A DNA stretch of 43,129 nt from Deltaproteobacteria bacterium (GCA_016874775.1 VGTJ01000024.1:1-43129), one strand, 5' to 3'; positions 15,234 to 23,805 are shown, counted from the stretch's first letter. Numbers and translations are program-made. The notes: a model not told the origin generated them from the letters alone.

Positions 15234-15293
15234 GTGTGAAGGTGAGCAGTCAGCAAAACCTCAATCCAACCACAAGAGATCGGCCGATACACC

Positions 15294-15345
15294 TTGTCAC
15301 TCTGAGTGTAACGAAAGGTCTCTCTGAGGGATTCTTCGCTCCGCA
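15294..15345. repeat. decayed REP-like repeat
   Basis: The stretch TTGTCACTCTGAGTGTAACGAAAGG and then GGGATTCTTCGCTCCGC resembles the widespread GTCATTCTGAGCGTAGCGAAG repeat followed by its complement, with several changes. It occupies most of the gap between the gene ending at 15233 and the convergent MoxR gene. Confidence 0.45.
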
Positions 15346-15352
15346 AATCGCT

Positions 15353-16225
15353 TTAACCACTTGTCCGCAACAGCTCCCCTACCCGGCCCTCAGCTTTGCG
15401 GATGTCTTCTTCGTGCTTCAACACCAGATTGAGGGTACGTTTTATTCCTGGTGCATCGAGTTCTTTCACACCGAGTGCGACCAATGCTCGCGCCCAATCA
15501 AGCGTTTCAGCAATGCTGGGAGATTTTTTGAGGTCAAGTTTACGCAACCCGTTCACAAACCGTGCAACTTGACGTCGCAATCTTTCATCAAGATCAGGAA
15601 CCTTCAGCGCGATGATGCGTGCTTCGTCTTCAAAGCCAGGAAAATCGATGTACAAATGCAAGCATCGTCGTTTGAGCGCTTCAGACAACTCACGCGCTCG
15701 ATTCGACGTGAGAATCACCACTGGTCGGTGTACTGCGCGAATCGTGCCCAATTCTGGCACACTCACCTGAAAGTCACTCAACACTTCAAGCAGAAACGCC
15801 TCGAACTCTTCATCAGCTTTATCAATCTCATCGATCAGCAGCACCACTTTGCGTGGCACGCTGATCGCGTGCAACAGCGGGCGTTCGAGCAAATATTCGC
15901 GTGAGAAGATGTGCGACGAAACCTCGTCCCAGCCTTGCTCTTGCGCGGTATCGGCCTGGATACGTAACAGTTGTTTTTGATAATTCCATTCGTACAGCGC
16001 CCGCGCTTCGTCGAGTCCTTCGTAGCATTGCAGACGCACCAGTTCCGTCTGCAGAAGCTCAGCCAACACTTTGGCGACTTCTGTTTTTCCCACTCCGGCG
16101 GGACCTTCAATAAGCAGTGGCTTTTCTAAGACCAGCGCCAGATAGATCGCAGTTTCAACCTTCACAGTCGTAATATAGCGACTGTGCTTCAGACCCTCAT
16201 GGACAGAATCGAACGTCATCTCCAT
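15353..16225 (-). CDS. MoxR-family AAA+ ATPase
   Basis: A 290-residue AAA+ ATPase of the MoxR/CoxD type, chaperones that use ATP to insert metals or remodel partner complexes. Walker A is GPAGVGKTE (41-49, Lys47), Walker B VVLLIDEIDKAD (Asp132-Glu133), sensor 1 VILTSNRAREL. The pore and small-domain segments RRCLHLYIDFPGFEDEARII follow. The start at the ATG with complement at 16223-16225 gives MEMTFDSVHEGL; a second ATG lies two codons in. It begins 14 bases after the stop of the metallo-beta-lactamase-fold gene in the same direction, so they form an operon. MoxR proteins usually sit beside a VWA-domain (CoxE-like) gene; none is present on either side, so its client is unknown. Confidence 0.9.
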   Translation of the reverse strand: MEMTFDSVHEGLKHSRYITTVKVETAIYLALVLEKPLLIEGPAGVGKTEVAKVLAELLQTELVRLQCYEGLDEARALYEWNYQKQLLRIQADTAQEQGWDEVSSHIFSREYLLERPLLHAISVPRKVVLLIDEIDKADEEFEAFLLEVLSDFQVSVPELGTIRAVHRPVVILTSNRARELSEALKRRCLHLYIDFPGFEDEARIIALKVPDLDERLRRQVARFVNGLRKLDLKKSPSIAETLDWARALVALGVKELDAPGIKRTLNLVLKHEEDIRKAEGRVGELLRTSG

Positions 16226-16239
16226 GCTGACATCTGACC

Positions 16240-16980
16240 CTACACGTCGATCACCAATCCATCGTGAGCACATTCGATCGTCACTTCGTTGATACGTTCC
16301 AACACTTCGCGCCCGATATGGCTGAGCACCAAACGTTTACAGCCCAGTCGCCCCTGCTGATACGCCTGGGCAATTTGCGGGTAGCTGACATGGAAGTTCG
16401 TCACGGTGCCAAAGTAGCAACACTCACAGATAAACAAATCCATGCCTCGCGACTGCGCTATCAGACTGTCATTCCAACCACAGTCCCCCGAGTACAGAAT
16501 CGCTTTGCCATCAACTGCAACGCGGTATCCAAGGGAGATATCCTTCTCTTGGTGTGGAACACGAAACGGGAGAAGGGTCACTCCATGAGATGTTACAGCA
16601 GTCTCTGGGGTTACTTCGACAAATTGGAGAGGAAACGCGATCCCACGCGCAGCAAGCTCGCGATACATAGTGCTGTGTAACGCAAGGACTCGTTCTTCGA
16701 GTCCAGGTGGACCAATAATCACTAACGGCTTGGTCCGAAGCTTTTCATACGTATATTCGAGGAATAGAAACGGTAGTCCACCGAAGTGATCGCCGTGCAA
16801 ATGGCTAATGGCGATAAAATCAATGCGTTCGGCGGCAATTCCAAGGGCCTTTAAGCCTAACAGTGTGGTGGCCCCACAATCCAGCAGGAAGCCAACCTCT
16901 CCAGATTCAACGAAGTACCCACTATGACGCCGACCGCCACTACAAAATGCATCGCCAGCGCCGAGCACAGTCACTCGCAT
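16240..16980 (-). CDS. metallo-beta-lactamase-fold hydrolase, RNase Z-like
   Basis: A 246-residue metal-dependent hydrolase of the RNase Z/ElaC-like branch. It begins with the family pattern MRVTVLGAGDAFCSGGRRHS and has the zinc motif SHLHGDHFGGLPFL (His60, His62, Asp64, His65). Further metal ligands are YSGDCGWN (Asp) and LSHIGRE (His). The HST-type loop typical of RNase Z is not clear, and the protein lacks the exosite arm of true tRNase Z, so a phosphodiesterase or other hydrolytic role is as likely. A cysteine cluster (CECCYF) follows the third ligand region. It is first in the operon with the MoxR ATPase; 24 bases upstream a short frame ends. Confidence 0.85.
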   Translation of the reverse strand: MRVTVLGAGDAFCSGGRRHSGYFVESGEVGFLLDCGATTLLGLKALGIAAERIDFIAISHLHGDHFGGLPFLFLEYTYEKLRTKPLVIIGPPGLEERVLALHSTMYRELAARGIAFPLQFVEVTPETAVTSHGVTLLPFRVPHQEKDISLGYRVAVDGKAILYSGDCGWNDSLIAQSRGMDLFICECCYFGTVTNFHVSYPQIAQAYQQGRLGCKRLVLSHIGREVLERINEVTIECAHDGLVIDV

Positions 16981-17004
16981 GCGCGCTCACTTTCCGGGGA
17001 CGAC

Positions 17005-17136
17005 TCACAGGTCTTTTTTACCCCCTCTTACTGTGTTAGCGCGTTTGCCGCGGCCAAACAAGTCGTCGATATCCTTCATGCCTTCAACTTGCGTCACAAC
17101 ACCCGAGATCAAGTCGTTCGACCATCGTAAGGACAT
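17005..17136 (-). CDS. possible 43-residue small protein
   Basis: A short frame starts with MSLRWSNDLISGVVTQVEGM and ends RGKRANTVRGGKKDL, 24 bases before the metallo-beta-lactamase gene in the same direction. Its composition looks protein-like: amphipathic first half, basic tail. The frame stays open for about 14 codons upstream (including VYQGDSAF) to a TAG, so it may be the tail of a decayed larger gene rather than a small gene. No Shine-Dalgarno sequence is seen. It is not recognised as any family. Confidence 0.3.
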   Translation of the reverse strand: MSLRWSNDLISGVVTQVEGMKDIDDLFGRGKRANTVRGGKKDL

Positions 17137-17266
17137 GAAAGCACTATCACCCTGATACACAGCAGTTAGACTCTGCTATGCGTTTCCCCCAACGTATTCG
17201 TAACGCTAATGAGTTTTGCCATTCAGAGTCGGTAATCCTCGGCTGATAAAATCCCCCCTCGCCCCC

Positions 17267-17350
17267 TTTCTATTATCCAGTGAAATGCTGCAGTCTGCAT
17301 GGGTTAAAAAGGAGATCCAAATTGCTCACGAGGCTCATAAACCTATGATC
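17267..17350 (+). pseudogene. TIR-domain fragment
   Basis: The plus-strand frame reads FLLSSEMLQSAWVKKEIQIA and then HEAHKPMI. This is close to the TIR-domain segment of the form LSPxSxxSxWVxxEIxxAxxxxKPIIP, around the conserved W-V-K-K-E. Only this 28-residue piece remains. No BB-loop or catalytic glutamate region is found upstream, and the frame runs straight into the transposase remnant. It is probably the relic of a TIR protein cut by transposon insertion and later deletion. Identification rests on one short motif. Confidence 0.5.
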
Positions 17351-17856
17351 CTTCGTTGGACGCTCTTGGCTTTATGCAGCTTCGCATTAGCGCCCACGAC
17401 GGGGAGCTGCGTGAAGAGCGGGACCGGGTGCGTCCGCTCGAGCGTGTCCAGGAGTTCCCGGAAGAGCCCGGTCTGTTTGCGAGACCACAGACAATGTGGC
17501 TAAGGTGGCGCAGCTCCACCGGGTGCGACACCCTCCCCACACCCGCGGCGCCGTTTTGAGCAGCGCTAGCACCGACCGTTTCAGAGATGGCGTGAGCAGC
17601 CGCAGTCGTCGTTGCGGGAGGGCGCGCTCGCGGCCTTCCTCGCAGGTGAACGTTCCGGCTCGGGAGGCGCGACCAATGCGATACCCGCTGGAGCGCGAAC
17701 ACAAGATCACCGCCGCGATGTCGCTCGGGGCCCGACCAGCGGCCCCAGGAGCAGGACATGCAGGGCGAGCAGGTCTCCATACCGGGCGCGACGGAATTCA
17801 GCCCGCCTGCGGACTTGCTCCTCGGGGGGAATCTCCACTATCGTTGGTCTCGGCAC
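17335..17856 (-). pseudogene. IS630-family transposase remnant with internal deletion
   Basis: Three pieces of an IS630-type transposase follow each other on the minus strand in different frames. Piece one begins at a GTG (complement 17854-17856) preceded by GAGGAGGT and reads PRPTIVEIPPEEQVRRR to ARYGDLLALHVLLL. Piece two (about 17710-17495) reads ILCSRSSGYRIGRASRAGTF and RRLRLLTPSLKRSVLALLKT, then PRVWGGCRTRWSCATLA. Piece three (about 17490-17345) reads HCLWSRKQTGLFRELLDTLE, then VVGANAKLHKAKSVQRR, matching the VVVDNYKIHKAKAVEQWL catalytic region with the aspartate lost. About one hundred codons between pieces two and three, and the C-terminal third, are missing. GC content is higher than in the neighbours, consistent with arrival by transfer. 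It is certainly inactive. Confidence 0.78.
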
Positions 17857-17883
17857 AGCACCTCCTCGTTGCTCGATCGAAAG

Positions 17884-18174
17884 ATGTCACAACCTTTGCT
17901 CTATCAGCGTGTGCGTCGCTGTGCCAATCTCCTGTGGTCCGATTTAGAAGACACCGAAACCATCGTGAAGGAAGTGCTCTCACGGGTCGAACAACAGTGC
18001 GGCACCTCGGTTGGAGATTGTAATATCTTCCGCAATCTCGGCTCGTTCGTCGTCTCTGCCAAACCTGCTCTGCTTCGGGAGTTACTTGGGCAACCAGAAA
18101 TCGCGTCTGCCATCGCCAATCGGCAACCAGAATCTGCCTTTATTGCGCCGAGGAAGAAACGAAGAGTCACCTGA
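17884..18174 (+). CDS. hypothetical 96-residue protein, possibly truncated
   Basis: The frame from the ATG at 17884 encodes MSQPLLYQRVRRCANLLWSD, then LEDTETIVKEVLSRVEQQCG, ending APRKKRRVT. The content looks helical and protein-like, unlike the higher-GC stretch just upstream, which is antisense to the transposase remnant. The start lies only 27 bases beyond the transposase start codon and has no Shine-Dalgarno site, so the real 5' end may have been lost when the element inserted. The family is not recognised. It may be non-functional. Confidence 0.4.
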   Translation: MSQPLLYQRVRRCANLLWSDLEDTETIVKEVLSRVEQQCGTSVGDCNIFRNLGSFVVSAKPALLRELLGQPEIASAIANRQPESAFIAPRKKRRVT

Positions 18175-18205
18175 AGGCAATACCTGCCACTCCTGTTTCA
18201 GGTAA

Positions 18206-18341
18206 TGGTATGCTGTGGTCTGACTTCGGGTTCTTCCTGACTATCCCCCTGCGTGTGCCGCTTGTCTATTTTCCCTCCTCAACATTTTTGTATACGATGC
18301 AAGAAGTGTTCACACCCACATCCCACATTTTGTGTTAACAC
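18206..18341 (+). promoter_or_regulatory. upstream region of the macroglobulin gene: extended -10 and twin palindromes
   Basis: TGGTATGCT at 18206-18214 fits an extended -10 element. Further down lie GTGTTCACAC (18306-18315) and GTGTTAACAC (18332-18341), two near-identical 10-base palindromes with centres 26 bases apart, which look like operator half-sites for one dimeric regulator. They stand 37-72 bases before the ATG. No regulator gene is adjacent. All assignments are by eye. Confidence 0.3.
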
Positions 18342-18377
18342 CTTTCATGTTTCCTGCTTGCATCGAGGAGTACACGT

Positions 18378-21300
18378 ATGGGTTCCTGGCTCAGTGACTG
18401 GAAAAATTTGACTATTGCCGCCCTCACCGTCGCCGTTGTCGTTTTATCAACTGTTCTGTTCCAAGCCCGCCACTCTGGAGAGAGCCAGCCGGTCCGAGGG
18501 AAACCGGCGAAAGGAGCCGTAGCGGTCCTCGACATCACTATTGATCAAGCCAACCAGCGAGGCCTCAACATTATCTTTGATCACCCATTAGGCGAAGGAC
18601 AGGTCGGCGAGGTCCTTGGGAAGGACCCGGCCATTATCAAGCCAAACACGGGTGGGTCATGGAAGTGGCAAGGGGCAAATGTCTTGCGCTTCGAGGCGAC
18701 CGATCGCCTCGCGATGGCTACCGAGTATCACATCGCCCTCATACCGGAACGACTGCACAAGACAGGTCAAACGCTGAAAGGAAAGAGTGAATTCACGTTA
18801 CACACTGAGCGCTTCACTGTCGAGCGCATCGACATTACCGAAGAACCTGTGCTCGACGCCAAACACCAAGTTATCCTCCGTGGGAGTGCCCGTTTTAATA
18901 CCGTGGTCAATCCTGAAGTGTTGGCGCCTAAACTCCGGCTCATCGACCCGCTCCGTGGTGCGCAAGACCCACTTCCCCTCGAACTGGAGACAACGTACCG
19001 CAGTCATGTGATTGGCTTTCGTAGCAAAGCAATCGAAAAGCAGAAAACTCCACGTGACTTACAGCTCATCATTCTCTCGAATCTCACGCCCGAGGGTGGC
19101 AGCGTCACATTAGCGAAGGATTGGGAGCAGAAGATCACATTGGGTTCTTTTGAGAAGCTGGACATCTGGAGTGTCTCTGCACAAGCGGGCGAGCCAGATT
19201 CTACTATCCGCCTTCGCCTGTCTTCACCGGTCAATCCGGCAGTGGTCGATAAATACATCAGCCTGAGCCCTGCGACCAAGTATCGCCTCTCTGCAGAGGG
19301 GACTGAATTGATTTTGACCGGAGGTCTCATTCCTGGCCAGGAGTACACTCTCGTTGTTACCCAAGGGTTGCCGGCAACTGATGACGCAGTGCTACAACAA
19401 GAATACAAAGCCACGACCACTGTTCCTGACCTCGACCCGGCGATTACGTTTCAGAGTCCGGGCATGTTCTTATCTGCCAGCGGAGCGCGAACCGTTGCAC
19501 TCAAAACGGTCAATGTGAACGAGGTACAGCTCACGATCGACCGGATTTATCGTAACAATCTGTTTTTCTTCTTCGATCGTAGCAGTGGTGGATACGAAGA
19601 CGAAAACTATTATGACTCGACGGTTTCGCAGGCATTCGGCGATCGGCTTGTCACTGAAACCCTATCGCTGAGCGCAGAACGCAACAAAAGCGTGCTTACC
19701 CCATTAGGGCTTGATAACTATGTGAAAGAAGAAACACCTGGTTTGTATCGTATCGGGGTTGTGCGCCCCGACTCATCCCGTGGCGCGTCCCGCTGGCTCC
19801 TCCTGACCGATTTAGGCATCGTGGCAAAGCACGGCAAAGATGAGTTCCTCGTGTGGGTGTCATCGTTTGCCAATCTGGCCGCTATCGATGGCGCAACGGT
19901 TCGCCTCATCAGTAACCAAAACCAGACCATTGCCGAAGGCCAAACCAATGCCGAAGGACTCTGGCGGGTCCACGGACTGGCAAAAGCGTTCGAGAAACAG
20001 ACACCGTACATGGTCACCGTCGAGCGGGGTAACGACTTCAGCTTCTTGTTGCTCGATCAAACAACCATTGACACGTCGAGTTTTGATGTCGCTGGCGCGG
20101 ACCTCTCCAAAGAAGGGTATTCTGCGTATCTGTACGGTGAACGAGATATCTATCGCCCTGGGGAGACTGTAAACGGTGTCGCCGTCGTTCGCGACCGTAG
20201 CCTGCAAGCCCCACCCACTATGCCGCTGGTTTTACGTCATAACGACCCGCAGGGTAACACGCGCGACACGCTCAAGCTCACACTCAACGATCACGGTATT
20301 GCCTCGTTTGCCATACCAATTCCATCTTACGCTCGCACTGGCCATCATAACCTGGAGTTAGTTGCCGGTGAGGAAGTCATCGGACAGTACCGCTTTCAGG
20401 TGGAAGAGTTTGTTCCGGATCGCATTAGGGTCGACATTACTGCCAAAAAGCCAGAATTCAGTCCAGGTGAAGAGTTTGCCTACGATGTCACCAGTGCCTA
20501 TCTCTTCGGTCCACCAGCCGCCGGCCTCAAAGTGGAGAGTCGCGTGCGACTCACTCCTGCAACCTTTGCACCGAAAGGATACACGGAGTTTACCTTCCAT
20601 GACCCTGAACGAAAGTTTGCCGACCAGGAGTTGCTCACTAGCGAAAGCACGCTCAATGAAGCTGGGAGTCACATCTTCACGGCAACTGTTCCTTCAGGGC
20701 TTCGCGTTCCTTCCTCCCTCACGGCAGTTGTCACTGCACGAGTACAGGAACAAGGGGGACGTGGTGTCGCTGCGTTACAACGCGTTCCGATTCATCCTTA
20801 TCCGTACTATTTGGGAGTGCGTCGTATTGGTGACGGATATGCTGAACCACGCCAGCCGGTTACGCTTGAATATGTCGCGGTGACACCCACCGGAACCGAA
20901 GTCACGGCCAAAGCGCTGCGTGCAGAGTTATTTCGCGATCGTTATCACACCGTGCTCCGTCGAACCGACGCTGGGAATTACCGCTACGAGTCAACACGGG
21001 AACCGGTATTGCTCGATAGTCAAACTCTCACCGCCGGTAATGCTCGTGGGCAGTTTACTTTCACCCCGCCTGAATTTGGGGAGTATCGAGTCACCCTCAT
21101 CGACACTGATACTGGTGCATCCACGCAAGTCGAGTTTTTCGTCAGCGGCTCAGGCTATTCTCCCTGGGCTATCAAAACACCAGGGCGGTTAGAATTAGGG
21201 CTCGACAAGACAGAATATCAACCTGGTGAAGAAGCCACCGTACAGATCAAAGCCCCATTCGCGGGGAAAGTCTTGGTCACAATTGAACGTGACGGTATTA

Positions 21301-23417
21301 CCCACACCCAGATTCATGATCTCTCAGGTAACACCGCAACTGTCAAAGTGCCTCTCGTCGCTGAGTATCGCCCCAATGCCTACGTCACGGCAACACTGAT
21401 TCGTTCAGCAAAAGATCTAGAGCCAGGCACTGCAGGGCGAGCCTTTGGCGCGATTCCATTGAATGTGGACCAGACGAGCAATCGTCTCAAAATCGACATT
21501 GCTGCACCAACCGAAGTCCGTCCCTTTTCTCCACTGTCAGTCAATGTCACTGCGAGTCCTGGCGCTGATGTAACCGTTGCTATGGTTGACGAAGGGATTC
21601 TGCAACTGATTGCGCAGCAAACCGCCGATCCGTTTTCCTACTTTTATCGCAAGTTGGCGTTGGGGGTTCGTGCGTTCGATATTTTCTCGCTCCTCCTGCC
21701 AGAGGTGAACGTCCAGGGAAAATCGCTTGCTGGTGGTGATGCTGAAGGAGACGCTATGGAGTCACAGGTGCGAACAGAAAGCATTCGTCGCACCAAGCCA
21801 GTCACCTTCTGGTCTGGGGTGGTCACTGCGGACCACGAAGGCAAAGCCACTGTCACCTTCGATGTTCCGGAATTCCAAGGAGCCTTGCGTGTGATGGCGG
21901 TGGCTCACAACGGCAAACAGTTTGGATCTGCCGCCCATACGACGAAAGTGCGTGACCCGGTTGTGTCGTTGCCGACCTACCCTCGCTTCCTCTCATTCCA
22001 GGAAACCGCGCTAATTCCCGTCACCGTCCGGAACGATACGGGGACAGATGGCGATTTCGCGGTCACACTCGCCGTCGAGGGGCTCGTCACAGTCGAAGGG
22101 AATACTACACAGAAAGTGACAGTCACGCATGGAAAAGAACAAACGATCTATTTTGCTCTCAAGAGCGGTAATCGTGCCGGAGACGTGCGTTTGCTGTTGA
22201 CCGCGGAAGGGAATGGCGAGAGAACGCACTCAACTGGGGAGTTCTCACTGCGCGCGGATCTGCCAGCGCGAACGATCGAGCGTTCAGGAAGCATTACGGA
22301 CAAAGCATTCGACTTGGCTGCAGAGGGCCTCGATGCGTTTCGGCCAGAAACGACGAAGCGCGAGCTTCGACTGAGCCCACTGCCGTTAGTCCAGTTCACT
22401 GGCAAGTTGCGTTATCTTCTGCATTATCCGTATGGCTGCGTTGAACAAACCACATCGAGCGCTTTTCCTTTGGTATACTTCAGCGACCTCGCGAAGGAAC
22501 TCGATCCTGAGTTGTTCAACAAGAGCGATCCTGACGTGTTTGTCCAGGAAGGCATTCCTCGGTTAGCGACGATGCAGTTATCGAGTGGCGGCTTCTCGAT
22601 GTGGCCAGACGGCGACACCATGCACCCGTGGGGCAGCATTTACGCTACGCATTTCTTGGTCGAAGCGCGCCGAGCCGGGCACCATGTCGATACCCTCCTT
22701 TATGATCGTGCACTCGAATCGCTTACCAAGGATAGCAAACCCAGTGAAGCGCCAAATCAGGAGGAATTACAACGTGTGACATACGCGTTGTACGTGCTCG
22801 CGCGTGCGAGTAAAGCTGATCTCGGAACGCTCGACTTTGTTCGCGACCGTCATCGCAATGCCCTCAGGCCGGAGTCACGCGCATTACTCGGCGCAGCCTA
22901 TGCTGCCACGGGTAATACCAAAGTCATTGAAGAATTGACGCGTGGACTTGAAGACGCCGAGCAAACAACACGGCAGACAGGAGAGAATTTCAATTCAACT
23001 GTGCGAAACCGTGCGCTCTTATTGCTTGCGTTTCTCGATGCGACACCACACGATGCACGAGTGCCTAAACTCGTCCAACGGCTTGCTCGCGACGCTCAGG
23101 CTGGCGGCGAGTGGAGTACTCAAGAAAGTGCGGTCGCTTTTGTCGCGCTCGGACAGTTCTTTACGCAACAGGCACAGAAGAAGCCGTATGCGGGGACCGT
23201 CTTTGTTGACAACGCACCAATCGGCACTTTTACGAATAAGACAGTGACCTTCCCAAATATTCAGGGAAATGGAGTGATTACCATTGTCATGAAGGAGGGC
23301 TACGAACCGGGTGCAGCGTTCTTTGCTCTGCATAGTCGTGGGATTCCGACAGATGCGAAGTTTGCGCCAGAGAGCTGGACTCGAAGTGAACCGCACCTTC
23401 TTTACGCGCGATGGTAG
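18378..23417 (+). CDS. bacterial alpha-2-macroglobulin (YfhM type), main part; frameshifted near 3' end
   Basis: A very large protease-trap protein, 1679 residues in this frame. Bacterial alpha-2-macroglobulins sit in the periplasm, trap attacking proteases through a reactive thioester, and are commonly encoded with PBP1C, as here. Residues about 12-30 (LTIAALTVAVVVLSTVLF) form a membrane anchor; there is no lipobox cysteine, unlike E. coli YfhM. Repeated MG-type beta domains follow, with YLYGERDIYRPGETVNGVAV typical of the MG3/MG4 region. The thioester motif is intact as CVEQ (1354-1357) in YPYGCVEQTTSS, followed by the alpha-helical thioester domain. The ATG follows CGAGGAG by 6 bases. The frame ends at a TAG at 23415 after residues that no longer fit the family. 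The expected C-terminal domain continues in another frame from about 23374. Confidence 0.92.
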   Translation: MGSWLSDWKNLTIAALTVAVVVLSTVLFQARHSGESQPVRGKPAKGAVAVLDITIDQANQRGLNIIFDHPLGEGQVGEVLGKDPAIIKPNTGGSWKWQGANVLRFEATDRLAMATEYHIALIPERLHKTGQTLKGKSEFTLHTERFTVERIDITEEPVLDAKHQVILRGSARFNTVVNPEVLAPKLRLIDPLRGAQDPLPLELETTYRSHVIGFRSKAIEKQKTPRDLQLIILSNLTPEGGSVTLAKDWEQKITLGSFEKLDIWSVSAQAGEPDSTIRLRLSSPVNPAVVDKYISLSPATKYRLSAEGTELILTGGLIPGQEYTLVVTQGLPATDDAVLQQEYKATTTVPDLDPAITFQSPGMFLSASGARTVALKTVNVNEVQLTIDRIYRNNLFFFFDRSSGGYEDENYYDSTVSQAFGDRLVTETLSLSAERNKSVLTPLGLDNYVKEETPGLYRIGVVRPDSSRGASRWLLLTDLGIVAKHGKDEFLVWVSSFANLAAIDGATVRLISNQNQTIAEGQTNAEGLWRVHGLAKAFEKQTPYMVTVERGNDFSFLLLDQTTIDTSSFDVAGADLSKEGYSAYLYGERDIYRPGETVNGVAVVRDRSLQAPPTMPLVLRHNDPQGNTRDTLKLTLNDHGIASFAIPIPSYARTGHHNLELVAGEEVIGQYRFQVEEFVPDRIRVDITAKKPEFSPGEEFAYDVTSAYLFGPPAAGLKVESRVRLTPATFAPKGYTEFTFHDPERKFADQELLTSESTLNEAGSHIFTATVPSGLRVPSSLTAVVTARVQEQGGRGVAALQRVPIHPYPYYLGVRRIGDGYAEPRQPVTLEYVAVTPTGTEVTAKALRAELFRDRYHTVLRRTDAGNYRYESTREPVLLDSQTLTAGNARGQFTFTPPEFGEYRVTLIDTDTGASTQVEFFVSGSGYSPWAIKTPGRLELGLDKTEYQPGEEATVQIKAPFAGKVLVTIERDGITHTQIHDLSGNTATVKVPLVAEYRPNAYVTATLIRSAKDLEPGTAGRAFGAIPLNVDQTSNRLKIDIAAPTEVRPFSPLSVNVTASPGADVTVAMVDEGILQLIAQQTADPFSYFYRKLALGVRAFDIFSLLLPEVNVQGKSLAGGDAEGDAMESQVRTESIRRTKPVTFWSGVVTADHEGKATVTFDVPEFQGALRVMAVAHNGKQFGSAAHTTKVRDPVVSLPTYPRFLSFQETALIPVTVRNDTGTDGDFAVTLAVEGLVTVEGNTTQKVTVTHGKEQTIYFALKSGNRAGDVRLLLTAEGNGERTHSTGEFSLRADLPARTIERSGSITDKAFDLAAEGLDAFRPETTKRELRLSPLPLVQFTGKLRYLLHYPYGCVEQTTSSAFPLVYFSDLAKELDPELFNKSDPDVFVQEGIPRLATMQLSSGGFSMWPDGDTMHPWGSIYATHFLVEARRAGHHVDTLLYDRALESLTKDSKPSEAPNQEELQRVTYALYVLARASKADLGTLDFVRDRHRNALRPESRALLGAAYAATGNTKVIEELTRGLEDAEQTTRQTGENFNSTVRNRALLLLAFLDATPHDARVPKLVQRLARDAQAGGEWSTQESAVAFVALGQFFTQQAQKKPYAGTVFVDNAPIGTFTNKTVTFPNIQGNGVITIVMKEGYEPGAAFFALHSRGIPTDAKFAPESWTRSEPHLLYARW

Positions 23418-23805
23418 TGCACTTGACCCATCGGCGGTGTCACAAGGAGACCTCATCGTCGTAAAAACCCAGGTTCGCAGTCTCTCCGGCAAGCTTGATA
23501 ATGTTGTCATTCAGAATCTGCTACCGTCTGGATTGGAAGTGGAGAATCCACGCCTGAAATCGACCGAGACACTGCCGTGGGTGACGGATGCCAATCTTGA
23601 ACCCGCGCATCAAGACATCCGCGACGATCGTGTGTTGCTCTTTACTGATCTTGCCGAGAAAGAGTGGCACACGGCGTATGCGCTCTTGCGCGCAGTCGCG
23701 CCTGGTACGTTCCGACTTCCGCCAGTCCAGGCCGAGGCGATGTATGACCCAGCGATTCGCGCAACCGGCGAACGGGGAACGATCGAGGTGAAGGTAAAGA
23801 AGTAG
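23374..23805 (+). pseudogene. C-terminal domain of the alpha-2-macroglobulin, out of frame
   Basis: In the +1 frame the sequence reads AGLEVNRTFFTRDGSALDP, SQGDLIVVKTQVRS, LDNVVIQNLLPSGLEVENPR, DIRDDRVLLFTDL and LPPVQAEAMYDPAIRA, which is the standard closing (MG10/receptor-type) domain of YfhM-like macroglobulins. The join lies at a short AG run (AGAGAG, 23369-23374). Restoring one AG unit would give APERAGLEVNR and a single frame of about 1809 residues. The break is therefore either a recent dinucleotide-slippage mutation or a sequencing/assembly error. No independent start with a ribosome-binding site is visible. Confidence 0.88.

Noticed and set aside
15158-15904. 248-residue open frame on the plus strand
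   Set aside because: It is antisense to the MoxR gene, whose motifs are all intact; its composition reflects the complementary strand and it has no start signal.
17343-17780. 145-residue minus-strand open frame in the high-GC island
   Set aside because: It is the wrong frame over most of the IS630 remnant; the recognisable transposase pieces lie in the two other minus-strand frames and partly in this one only by frameshift.
17496-18023. 175-residue plus-strand open frame
   Set aside because: It is antisense to the transposase remnant, arginine/serine/proline-rich, and has no family resemblance.
23369-23374. Programmed ribosomal frameshift in the macroglobulin gene
   Set aside because: No slippery heptamer, internal Shine-Dalgarno site or stimulatory hairpin is visible; indel or sequencing error is simpler.
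23415-23417. Selenocysteine or stop-codon read-through at the end of the macroglobulin frame
   Set aside because: The stop is TAG, not TGA, and the following residues in the same frame are not family-like; the continuation is in another frame.
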